Shown here one piece after another: positions 16,596 to 24,280 of a DNA stretch of 64,000 nt. A program made the position numbers and the translations under genes. The stretch is from an uncultured Lachnospiraceae bacterium (GTDB lineage Bacteria; Bacillota; Clostridia; Lachnospirales; Lachnospiraceae): NCBI GenBank assembly GCA_900551895.1, contig URXX01000002.1, forward strand, positions 1-64,000, written 5' to 3'. Under the pieces are notes generated by a model, which did not search any database, was not told the DNA's origin, and saw nothing but the letters and a program-made list of their open reading frames with translations. Each line of letters starts with the position of its first letter. Positions within the stretch are counted from its first letter, which is position 1.

Positions 16596-18091
16596 CTTGT
16601 CTGCTCCTTCTCAAGTTTTTTCATTACATGACCGACTGCATCAAGCAAATCATTTGCCAATACACTGTAACTTCCTTTTTCTTTCTGTGCATAACCCCCG
16701 CATAATCCATGTACATAAACAGCAGTTTCACAGGCATCTCTGCAAGTCATTTTTTGTGCAAGAAATCCTACTGCCAATCCTGCAAGAACGTCTCCTGCTC
16801 CCGCTTTTGCCATAGCATGGCTGCCGGTTGTATTGATATAAATATCTGCTTCATCACTTGCAACTAATGTTCTTGCATCTTTCATTGCACAGACAACAGA
16901 ATATTCGCGGACAAAATCCTTTATCGCTTCTATTCTATTCTCCTGTATTTCCTTTACCGTACATTGAAGTAATCTAGACATTTCCTTTAAATGCGGAGTT
17001 AAGATTACCTGTTTTTTATGTTCTAAAAGTGATAAATCTTCTGATAAAATACTTATTCCGTCACCGTCAATGACGCACGGAACTTTTGCATACTGCATTG
17101 CATATGTAAATATTTTTTCTGATAAATCACTTCCTCCAAGCCCCGAACCGATTAAAAGCACATCTCCCCAATCAAACAGTTCTTTCAGTCGGTTTTTATC
17201 AAACGTTTCATATGTGGAAATAATTGCTTCGGGAAGCAACTGCTGTAAAATTGTCCTATTATCTTCATGTGTATAAATCTGTACAAGTCCTGCTCCCGCC
17301 AGATAAGCGGCTTTTGCATTCAGAAAGGCAGCCCCTGCCATTCCTTTACTTCCTGCTATAATAAGTACTTTTCCAAACGTCCCCTTATTTCCGTTTGGAT
17401 TTCTATATGGTATCAGAACATCTTTATCATTTCCGTCATAGGTATATAATTTTTGACCGTTCGGAAGCGCCTCTGTTGAAATTCCTATATCTGCAACATA
17501 TGTTTTTCCAACGTATCGGCGTCCTTCTCCGAATAGCATTCCCACTTTCTCAAAAGCGAAACAGACCGTCAAATCTGCGCAAAAAGCACATCCTTTTATT
17601 TCTCCTGTCGTATCGCATACTCCTGTAGGAATATCCACTGCCACTTTAACACCGTTCATTTCATTTAACTGTTCTATGGTTTCTCTGTATTTTCCCGAAA
17701 CTTCTCTTTTTAGCCCAATTCCTAAAAGAGCATCTATAATAACACTATATTCTTTTTTTACAAATGTGTTTCCAATGGATATGCCATAATTTTCCGCTAT
17801 CATATACTGGCGTTTATTTTCCTCACTTGCAGTTTCCAAATTTCCCATATAACACACATCTACCTGCATTCCTTTCAAATGCAAAAGACGTGCTATGGCA
17901 AGACCGTCACCGCCATTATTTCCCGAACCGCATACGACCAGCGTATTTGAGCAGTCTATCTCTTCTTTCTCCAATGTTTCCACAACTTTCAGCGCTGCTC
18001 TTTCCATTAAAACACAGGACGGAACCTTCATCTGTTCAATCGTATATTTATCCGCATACTGCATTTCTTCGCCTGTTAATACATATCGCAT
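16592..18091 (-). CDS. nnr: Bifunctional NAD(P)HX epimerase / ADP-dependent NAD(P)HX dehydratase
   Basis: About 499 residues that repair hydrated NADH and NADPH. The N-terminal epimerase half (YjeF_N) contains CGSGNNGGDGLAIARLL and VDIPTGVCDTTGE. The C-terminal ribokinase-like dehydratase contains GNKGTFGKVLIIAGSKGMAG, then VILTPHLKEMSRLL and AGAGDVLAGLAVGFLAQK. I chose the ATG at 18089-18091, which has GGAGGTG at good distance, over an ATG 23 codons earlier that would overlap the rex terminator. It lies between rex and alr. NAD(P)HX repair beside an NADH sensor is a fitting pair. Confidence 0.93.
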   Translation of the reverse strand: MRYVLTGEEMQYADKYTIEQMKVPSCVLMERAALKVVETLEKEEIDCSNTLVVCGSGNNGGDGLAIARLLHLKGMQVDVCYMGNLETASEENKRQYMIAENYGISIGNTFVKKEYSVIIDALLGIGLKREVSGKYRETIEQLNEMNGVKVAVDIPTGVCDTTGEIKGCAFCADLTVCFAFEKVGMLFGEGRRYVGKTYVADIGISTEALPNGQKLYTYDGNDKDVLIPYRNPNGNKGTFGKVLIIAGSKGMAGAAFLNAKAAYLAGAGLVQIYTHEDNRTILQQLLPEAIISTYETFDKNRLKELFDWGDVLLIGSGLGGSDLSEKIFTYAMQYAKVPCVIDGDGISILSEDLSLLEHKKQVILTPHLKEMSRLLQCTVKEIQENRIEAIKDFVREYSVVCAMKDARTLVASDEADIYINTTGSHAMAKAGAGDVLAGLAVGFLAQKMTCRDACETAVYVHGLCGGYAQKEKGSYSVLANDLLDAVGHVMKKLEKEQTR

Positions 18092-18120
18092 ATCATACAC
18101 CTCCATTTTCCGTTCAGAAG

Positions 18121-18155
18121 AAAACAACGCATAGAAAAGCCTCTCTATACGTTGT
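18121..18155 (-). terminator. Terminator-like hairpin between rex and nnr
   Basis: Twelve-pair stem (arms 18124-18135 and 18144-18155, one G-U pair) followed on the minus strand by TTTTCTTCT. Only about 30 bases separate it from the nnr start, so nnr must depend on readthrough or on a promoter I cannot see. Confidence 0.7.
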
Positions 18156-18162
18156 TTCATTT

Positions 18163-18807
18163 CTATTCTGTATGTTCTTTATTATAACGGCTGAGATTGT
18201 ATGATAAACGCATAAGACTTTCCGATAAATGTACATTCTCTACAATAACATTTTCCGGTAAATCTAAATCTGTATGCGCAAAATTCCAAATCGCACGGAC
18301 ACCGTTATCCACTAAAAGATTTGCAACTTCAACCGCTTTTGCCTTAGGAATTGTAAGAACGGCTATATCAATATTATGTTCGTTGATAAAATCTTTCAAT
18401 TCATCCATCATACGAATCGGCACGCCACGGATAGATACACCTGAAAGTGTCGGATTCACATCAAAAATACCTTTGAAGATAAATCCTCTTCTCTCAAAAG
18501 ATGTATAGTTTGCCAATGCCTGTCCTAAATTACCCGCACCGATAATAATCATATTATGGTCTATATCCAATCCTAAAATCTTTCCGATTTCTGTATATAA
18601 ATATTTTACATTATAACCATATCCCTGCTGTCCGAAACCGCCAAAATTATTCAAATCCTGACGTATCTGAGAGGCGGTTACCTGCATTCTTCTGCTCAGT
18701 TCATTTGAAGAAATACGTTCTACATTGTCTTCCAGTAACTCTCCTAAGTATCTGTAGTATCTTGGCAATCTTCGGATTACTGCCTGAGAAATTTCTCTTT
18801 CTTCCAT
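18163..18807 (-). CDS. rex: Redox-sensing transcriptional repressor Rex
   Basis: About 214 residues. An N-terminal winged helix (ISQAVIRRLPRYYRYLGEL, then VTASQIRQDLNNFGGFGQQG) binds DNA. A Rossmann domain (IIGAGNLGQALANY, then FDVNPTLSG) senses NADH/NAD+. NADH releases Rex from fermentation promoters. The ATG at 18805-18807, with GGAAGGTG upstream, gives the normal Rex length. An earlier in-frame start would add 27 unlike residues. Likely targets within the window are the alcohol dehydrogenase at 2943-4124 and perhaps gap. Its own promoter shows no Rex box. Confidence 0.95.
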   Translation of the reverse strand: MEEREISQAVIRRLPRYYRYLGELLEDNVERISSNELSRRMQVTASQIRQDLNNFGGFGQQGYGYNVKYLYTEIGKILGLDIDHNMIIIGAGNLGQALANYTSFERRGFIFKGIFDVNPTLSGVSIRGVPIRMMDELKDFINEHNIDIAVLTIPKAKAVEVANLLVDNGVRAIWNFAHTDLDLPENVIVENVHLSESLMRLSYNLSRYNKEHTE

Positions 18808-18838
18808 CCATTTCACCTTCCAATCTGTTCTACGCAAT

Positions 18839-18867
18839 ATTATATAGAATAGTTTCTGTAAAGTCAA
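18839..18867 (-). promoter_or_regulatory. Promoter of rex
   Basis: On the minus strand, TTGACT (18862-18867), a 17-base spacer and TATAAT (18839-18844). It lies back to back with the promoter of the ABC-F gene. Confidence 0.8.
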
Positions 18868-18896
18868 TTTTTTAGTTGTATTTTGCACTTTTTAAG

Positions 18897-18902
18897 TATA
18901 AT
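18897..18902 (+). promoter_or_regulatory. -10 box of the ABC-F gene
   Basis: A TATAAT about 35 bases before the start codon. A TTGTAT lies upstream at a short 15-base spacing, so the -35 element is uncertain. Confidence 0.45.
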
Positions 18903-18936
18903 ATAAAAGATATGAGTTATTTTAGGAGGATGTATT

Positions 18937-20853
18937 ATGATTTTAGCGTGTCATAATCTTAATAAAGCATTTGGAGAACAAATCATCGTCAAAGATGGTT
19001 CTTTTCATATAGAGGAACATGAAAAAGCAGCCTTAATCGGCTTAAACGGAGCAGGAAAATCAACGATTTTGAAAATGATTATGGGCGAACTGTCTGCGGA
19101 CAGCGGAGAGATTATCCTTGCAAAAGGAAAAACAATCGGTTACCTTTCCCAGCATCAAAAATTAGAGAGCGGAAATACCATTTATGATGAGGTAAAGACG
19201 GCTAAATCCGATATTATCGAATTGGAAAGTCAAATCCGCTCCATTGAATTGGAATTAAAACATCTTGAGGGGGAAGAACTTGAAAAACGTCTGCAGACGT
19301 ATCACCACCTTACCGCTTCTTTTGAGCGTGCCAACGGATATGCCTATGAGAGCGAAATAACAGGAGTATTAAAGGGACTTGGATTTTCCGAGGAGGACTT
19401 TGGCAAATCTGTGGATACGCTTTCAGGAGGACAGAAAACTCGAGTTTCTTTAGGTAAACTTCTTTTGACAAAACCGGACGTTCTTCTTCTTGACGAGCCG
19501 ACAAACCATTTAGACTTAAATTCAATCGCATGGCTTGAAACATACCTTTCCAACTATCAGGGTGCAGTACTTATCGTGTCCCATGACCGTTACTTCTTAA
19601 ATCGTGTCGTAACAAAAGTGATTGAAGTGGAACAAGGCAATATTATGATGTTTTTGGGAAATTATTCTGCATTTGCCCAAAAGAAAAAACTTGTCCGTGA
19701 GGCAAAGTTAAAAGAATATATGAAACAACAACAGGAAATCAAACATCAGGAAGCGGTTATTGAAAAACTCCGCTCTTTTAACCGTGAGAAATCCATTCGC
19801 CGTGCGGAGAGCCGCGAGAAAATGTTGGACAAGATGACGTTGGTGGAAAAACCTGTCGAGGTCACATCGGAATTTCATATTTCCCTTGAACCTTCCTGTG
19901 TAAGCGGAAATGATGTGCTGACTGTCGAACATTTGAGCAAATCTTTTGGCACATTGAAACTGCTTCAGGATATTAGTTTTGAAATCAAACGTGGGGAACA
20001 CGTTGCCGTTATCGGCGATAATGGAACGGGAAAGACAACTCTTTTGAAAATTTTAAACGAAGTACAGCCGGCGGACAGCGGTGTATTTACCTTAGGAACA
20101 AACGTACATATCGGATACTACGATCAGGAACATCATGTTTTACATATGGAAAAAACCATTTTTGATGAAATCTCAGATGATTATCCGACTTTGACAAATA
20201 CACAGATACGAAATACACTCGCTGCGTTTCTCTTTACAGGCGACGATGTATATAAGCAGATAAAAGATTTAAGCGGTGGCGAACGCGGACGCGTTTCTCT
20301 TGCAAAACTGATGCTTTCCGAAGCAAACTTCTTGATTTTGGACGAACCTACGAACCATTTGGATATTACGTCAAAAGAAATTTTAGAAAAGGCATTAAAC
20401 GACTACAGCGGAACAGTTTTATATGTGTCCCATGACCGTTATTTTATCAATCAGACAGCAACTCGCATTCTCGACTTGGTAAATCATACATTTGTCAATT
20501 ATATTGGAAACTACGATTATTACTTGGAGAAAAAGGAAGAATTAACCGCTGCCTACACAACTGTAAATGCAGACAACTCTTCCGCTTCTGCGATAGCTGA
20601 GTCGGAAACAAAATTAGATTGGAAAGCACAGAAAGAACAACAGGCAAAAGAACGCAAAAGACAAAACGATTTGCGTAAAACAGAAGAACGTATTTCCGCT
20701 TTGGAGGAGCGTGACGGTGAAATCGATGAATTGATGACACAGGAAGATGTGTATACAAATTCCGTAAAATGCCGAGAACTCTCCGAAGAAAAAGCATGTA
20801 TCATGCAGGAACTGGAAATCCTGTATGAAAAATGGGAGGAACTGGCGGAATAA
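18937..20853 (+). CDS. ABC-F ATPase, YdiF/Uup-like
   Basis: A 638-residue protein with two ABC ATPase domains and no membrane segments. Domain 1 has GLNGAGKSTILKM, LSGGQKTRVSLG and LLLDEPTNHLD. Domain 2 has GDNGTGKTTLLKI, LSGGERGRVSLAK and ILDEPTNHLD. A charged linker joins them. A C-terminal coiled coil (about 560-638) matches the Uup/YdiF group. ABC-F proteins act on ribosomes, mostly relieving stalls at the exit site. In Bacillus ydiF is close to rex (ydiH), and here the two are divergent neighbours. Resistance-type ABC-F proteins are less likely in this context. Confidence 0.9.
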   Translation: MILACHNLNKAFGEQIIVKDGSFHIEEHEKAALIGLNGAGKSTILKMIMGELSADSGEIILAKGKTIGYLSQHQKLESGNTIYDEVKTAKSDIIELESQIRSIELELKHLEGEELEKRLQTYHHLTASFERANGYAYESEITGVLKGLGFSEEDFGKSVDTLSGGQKTRVSLGKLLLTKPDVLLLDEPTNHLDLNSIAWLETYLSNYQGAVLIVSHDRYFLNRVVTKVIEVEQGNIMMFLGNYSAFAQKKKLVREAKLKEYMKQQQEIKHQEAVIEKLRSFNREKSIRRAESREKMLDKMTLVEKPVEVTSEFHISLEPSCVSGNDVLTVEHLSKSFGTLKLLQDISFEIKRGEHVAVIGDNGTGKTTLLKILNEVQPADSGVFTLGTNVHIGYYDQEHHVLHMEKTIFDEISDDYPTLTNTQIRNTLAAFLFTGDDVYKQIKDLSGGERGRVSLAKLMLSEANFLILDEPTNHLDITSKEILEKALNDYSGTVLYVSHDRYFINQTATRILDLVNHTFVNYIGNYDYYLEKKEELTAAYTTVNADNSSASAIAESETKLDWKAQKEQQAKERKRQNDLRKTEERISALEERDGEIDELMTQEDVYTNSVKCRELSEEKACIMQELEILYEKWEELAE

Positions 20854-20861
20854 AACCAATA

Positions 20862-20922
20862 AAAAAGAACATTCTCTAAATGCAGATAGGAACTGTCTTT
20901 CTTTTATGAGAATGTTCTTTTT
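20862..20922. terminator. Bidirectional terminator between ABC-F gene and icd
   Basis: Arms AAAAAGAACATTCTC (20862-20876) and its complement (20908-20922) pair perfectly around a 31-base loop. T-runs follow on both strands, serving two convergent genes. Confidence 0.8.
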
Positions 20923-20926
20923 ATAA

Positions 20927-22123
20927 TTACAATAACTCAGCAATCGCCTGAATAAATTCTTCACTGTTTAGCACAGTGGGATTTGGAATGGATGTAATTA
21001 ACGCCAAATCTTTTGTCATCTTACCGCTCTCAATTGTATCGAGAGTTGCCTTTTCCAGCCTATCCGCAAATTGCATCAATTCAGCGTTACCGTCCAATTC
21101 ACCTCGTTTACGCAATGCTCCTGTCCACGCAAAAATAGTTGCCACAGAGTTTGTCGATGTTTCCTCGCCTTTTAAGTGCTTATAATAATGTCTTTGCACC
21201 GTACCGTGTGCCGCTTCGTACTCATAGTAACCCTCAGGGGAAACCAAAACAGAAGTCATCATTGCCAGTGAGCCGAAAGCAGAAGAAACCATATCGCTCA
21301 TTACATCGCCGTCATAGTTTTTGCAAGCCCAAATAAATCCGCCCTCCGCTTTCATCACTCTTGCTACAGCGTCATCAATCAGCGTATAGAAATATTCTAT
21401 ACCGCACCCTTTGAATTTTGCGTCATATTCTTTCTCATATATTTCCTGAAAAACATCTTTGAATGTATGGTCATATTTTTTAGAAATAGTATCTTTTGTC
21501 GCAAACCATAAATCCTGTTTTGTTTCTAACGCATAATTAAAACAACTTCTCGCAAAACTTTCAATGGATTCATTTGTATTATGTATTCCCTGTGCAATAC
21601 CTGTTCCGTTAAACTGATGAACAAGTTCTCTTGTTTCTGTTCCGTCTTCTGCCGTATAAACTAATTCGACTTTTCCCGGTCCGTCAATAATCATTTCTGT
21701 ATTTTTATATACATCTCCGTATGCGTGCCTTGCCAGTGTAATTGGTTTTTTCCAATTCTTTACACACGGTTCAATTCCCTTTACGACAATCGGCGCACGA
21801 AAAACCGTTCCGTCCAACATGGCGCGAATTGTTCCGTTCGGGCTTTTCCACATTTCTTTTAAGTTATATTCGGTCATGCGGGCGGCATTCGGTGTAATTG
21901 TAGCGCATTTAACGGCAACACCGTATTTTTTTGTCGCATTTGCAGAATCAACAGTAACTTGATCGTTTGTAGCGTTACGATTTTCCAAACCCAAATCATA
22001 GTATTCGGTTTTCAAATCAATATACGGAAGTAATAACGTGTCTTTAATCATCTTCCAAAGAATTCTTGTCATTTCGTCTCCGTCCATTTCGACAAGCGGA
22101 GTTGTCATTTTAATTTTTTCCAT
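20927..22123 (-). CDS. icd: NADP-dependent isocitrate dehydrogenase, eukaryote-like dimeric type
   Basis: A 398-residue enzyme converting isocitrate to 2-oxoglutarate. The sequence (VEMDGDEMTRILWKMIK, then ATITPNAARMTEYNLKEMWK, WKKPITLARHAYGDVY and YEYEAAHGTVQRHY) is of the subfamily that includes animal and plant NADP enzymes, not the Bacillus/E. coli type. The GTVQRHY region near the adenine site fits NADP use. It supplies 2-oxoglutarate for glutamate. It lies 15 bases after the GntR gene and shares its operator-controlled promoter. Confidence 0.93.
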   Translation of the reverse strand: MEKIKMTTPLVEMDGDEMTRILWKMIKDTLLLPYIDLKTEYYDLGLENRNATNDQVTVDSANATKKYGVAVKCATITPNAARMTEYNLKEMWKSPNGTIRAMLDGTVFRAPIVVKGIEPCVKNWKKPITLARHAYGDVYKNTEMIIDGPGKVELVYTAEDGTETRELVHQFNGTGIAQGIHNTNESIESFARSCFNYALETKQDLWFATKDTISKKYDHTFKDVFQEIYEKEYDAKFKGCGIEYFYTLIDDAVARVMKAEGGFIWACKNYDGDVMSDMVSSAFGSLAMMTSVLVSPEGYYEYEAAHGTVQRHYYKHLKGEETSTNSVATIFAWTGALRKRGELDGNAELMQFADRLEKATLDTIESGKMTKDLALITSIPNPTVLNSEEFIQAIAELL

Positions 22124-22138
22124 TTTTGCGTCCTCCTT

Positions 22139-22789
22139 CTATTTAAAACCATGTTTTTCCAAATTTTGTAATACACATTGCATATGTTCGGTTATGAGTT
22201 GTCCGGCGAGAACTTTATCTCTCTTCTTGATTGCATCCAAAATAGCCTTATGCTCTGCCACAGTCTGTTCGAGGCGTCCTTCTGTTTTTATGGCGTATAC
22301 CTTTGCAAACTGTACATAATTGTATAGATCAGATAAAATATGCTTCAATATTTTACTGCCACAGGCATCATACAAAATACGGTGAAATCTCCCGTCTAAT
22401 ATTGCCATTTTATCTGTGCCGGATTTTTGCAGATGAAATTCCGATAAAAGAATAATTTCTTCCAATTCGTTTATTTCCTCCTGCGTAATGTTGTCAATAA
22501 CCCATTCTGTACATAAATTTTCCAACAAAGAACGGATAATGAAAATATCATGTATATCTGCCTTACTAATTCCTGTCACATAAGTTCCTTTATTCCGAAC
22601 TGTTTTGACAAGTCCTTCCAGTTCCAACTTTTTAAATGCTTCACGGACAGGGGTTCTGCTGACGCCCAATGCTTTTCCGATTGTCATTTCCCTTAACTCA
22701 TCATTTTCTTTATAAACGCCGGATAAAATATCATCGCGTAATTTATGAAATACTTTTTCACTCAATGAATATCCTCTATCCTTTTCCAT
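22139..22789 (-). CDS. GntR-family (FCD subgroup) transcriptional regulator
   Basis: About 216 residues. An N-terminal winged helix (VFHKLRDDILSGVYKENDEL, then ALGVSRTPVREAFKKLELEG) precedes an all-helical FCD ligand domain. Candidate metal/ligand residues are the D and H of LDGRFHRILYDACG and the H of VAEHKAILDAI. The ATG at 22787-22789 with GAGAGGAAAAG upstream is preferred over an upstream start that would overlap the operator. It is transcribed with icd from a promoter overlapped by a perfect palindrome, so it probably represses itself and icd. The effector is unknown; a carboxylic acid is usual for this family. Confidence 0.88.
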   Translation of the reverse strand: MEKDRGYSLSEKVFHKLRDDILSGVYKENDELREMTIGKALGVSRTPVREAFKKLELEGLVKTVRNKGTYVTGISKADIHDIFIIRSLLENLCTEWVIDNITQEEINELEEIILLSEFHLQKSGTDKMAILDGRFHRILYDACGSKILKHILSDLYNYVQFAKVYAIKTEGRLEQTVAEHKAILDAIKKRDKVLAGQLITEHMQCVLQNLEKHGFK

Positions 22790-22815
22790 TTCTTTTCCTC
22801 TCTGAAATTGTGTTT

Positions 22816-22839
22816 TGTATAATTGTATACAATTATACA
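22816..22839. promoter_or_regulatory. Perfect 24-bp palindromic operator of the GntR-icd unit
   Basis: A perfect inverted repeat with core ATTGTATACAAT, centred between 22827 and 22828. The core matches known sites of FCD-type GntR regulators. It covers the -10 box and most of the spacer of the promoter, an ideal place for autorepression. Confidence 0.85.
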
Positions 22840-22850
22840 TTCTTTGTCAA
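22822..22850 (-). promoter_or_regulatory. Promoter of the GntR-icd unit
   Basis: On the minus strand, a consensus TTGACA (22845-22850), a 17-base spacer and TACAAT (22822-22827). This strong promoter is overlaid by the 24-bp palindrome. Confidence 0.85.
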
Positions 22851-22851
22851 G

Positions 22852-22892
22852 ATAAAAACAAACCTCCCTACCACTTTCGTGATAAGGAGGTT
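22852..22892 (-). terminator. Terminator of the rnc-smc-ftsY unit
   Basis: Arms of 14 bases (22861-22874 and 22879-22892) with several G-U pairs and a GAAA tetraloop on the RNA, followed by TTTGTTTTTAT. The -35 box of the GntR promoter follows at once. Confidence 0.8.
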
Positions 22893-22896
22893 CTCT

Positions 22897-23310
22897 CTAG
22901 TGAAGTCGTCCGCCTTCATATTTCATTTTCATTCGGATAAAATGTAAAATGTCCTGATACCGCATTTCCAAAGAAGTTTCCTTCTCAACAAAATCCATGC
23001 TCTGTGCAGCGATAGTGATAAATTTTTCTGTAATGTCACGTTTATGCTTCTGTAGAAAATATAATTTCTGTTCATTTTCATCTATATCGAGAAAATCTTC
23101 AATTAAACGCATCTCTTCGTCAGAAACTCTTTCCATTTCCGTTACAAAAGAAGCAACCGCTCTCACATATACTTTTTCTTCTTCGTCAGTTTCTTTGTAA
23201 ACAACCATTTCTTCCCCTGTCTGAAAATCTGACGCTAATTCTATAACCTGACAACGTTTTCCATTCGGAAATTTGTAACATTCCCCTTTCGTGACGGTCT
23301 TATACTCCAT
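22897..23310 (-). CDS. DUF1653-like small protein
   Basis: About 137 residues, acidic and soluble. The N-terminal half (KGECYKFPNGKRCQVIELAS, then TGEEMVVYKE, then YVRAVASFVTEME) resembles DUF1653, a small beta domain of unknown function. The C-terminal half is helical and charged. A start at 23310 fits the AAAGGGG RBS better than the ATG two codons earlier. It follows ftsY by 15 bases and is followed by the operon terminator. In Bacillus this place after ftsY is held by ylxM-ffh, which are not found here. Confidence 0.65.
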   Translation of the reverse strand: MEYKTVTKGECYKFPNGKRCQVIELASDFQTGEEMVVYKETDEEEKVYVRAVASFVTEMERVSDEEMRLIEDFLDIDENEQKLYFLQKHKRDITEKFITIAAQSMDFVEKETSLEMRYQDILHFIRMKMKYEGGRLH

Positions 23311-23325
23311 ATCCATTTCCCCTTT

Positions 23326-24270
23326 CTACTTGTCAGATGAATTATCTGCATAAAACAATGCGTTGACAAACTCATCTGAATCAAATTTCTGAAGGTCTTC
23401 TATGGATTCCCCGACACCGATATATTTCACAGGTATTTTTAACTCTGACTGAATGGCTACCGCAATACCGCCTTTGGCGCTTCCGTCCATTTTCGTTAAT
23501 ACAATTCCGGTAATGTCCGCCACCTCATTAAATTCTCTCGCCTGTGCAAGTGCATTCTGCCCTGTTGTAGCGTCCAAAACAACTAATGTTTCTCTGTGCG
23601 CTTCAGGATATTCTCTCTCAAGAACACGGTTGATTTTCTTTAACTCTTCCATAAGATTTTTCTTATTGTGAAGTCTTCCCGCCGTATCACACAGAAGTAC
23701 GTCGGCATGTCTTGCTTTTGCCGCTGCAACCGCATCATATACAATAGCAGCAGGGTCTGCGCCGTCCTGACCGCCGATTAATTCTGCATCGGCTCTTTTC
23801 GCCCATTCCACAAGTTGTTCTCCTGCTGCGGCACGAAACGTATCCGCAGCAGCCAGCACAACTTTTTTATGATTTGCGCGAAGTTTTCCCGCTAATTTTC
23901 CGATAGTTGTTGTTTTTCCAACTCCGTTTACACCGATAACAAGAACAACTGATGTTCTGTTTTCAAATTCATATGCCGTCTCACCTACACGCATCTGTTC
24001 TTTAATGCTATCGATAAGAAGTTGCTTACATTCCATAGGCTCTTTAATTCTCTGCTCTTTTACTTTTGCACGCAAATCGTCTAAAACAGCGTAAGTCGCC
24101 TGTACGCCTAAATCTCCCATAATAAGTACTTCTTCCAGTTCCTCATAAAATTCCTCGTCAATTTTAGAAAATCCGTTAAAAATACTGTCCATACTGGAAA
24201 CAATACTATTTCTCGTCTTTGTCAGTCCTGAAACAAGTCGTTTAAAAAATCCTTTTTTCTCTTCACCCAT
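23326..24270 (-). CDS. ftsY: Signal recognition particle receptor FtsY
   Basis: A 314-residue SRP GTPase. The N helices open the protein, and the G domain has GVNGVGKTTTIGKLAG, DTFRAAAGEQL, CDTAGRLHNK and VLTKMDGSAKGG. The long acidic A domain of E. coli FtsY is missing, as is usual in Firmicutes. It docks ribosome-SRP complexes at the membrane. It lies 10 bases after smc. Confidence 0.97.
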   Translation of the reverse strand: MGEEKKGFFKRLVSGLTKTRNSIVSSMDSIFNGFSKIDEEFYEELEEVLIMGDLGVQATYAVLDDLRAKVKEQRIKEPMECKQLLIDSIKEQMRVGETAYEFENRTSVVLVIGVNGVGKTTTIGKLAGKLRANHKKVVLAAADTFRAAAGEQLVEWAKRADAELIGGQDGADPAAIVYDAVAAAKARHADVLLCDTAGRLHNKKNLMEELKKINRVLEREYPEAHRETLVVLDATTGQNALAQAREFNEVADITGIVLTKMDGSAKGGIAVAIQSELKIPVKYIGVGESIEDLQKFDSDEFVNALFYADNSSDK

Positions 24271-24280
24271 AATGCTTCTC

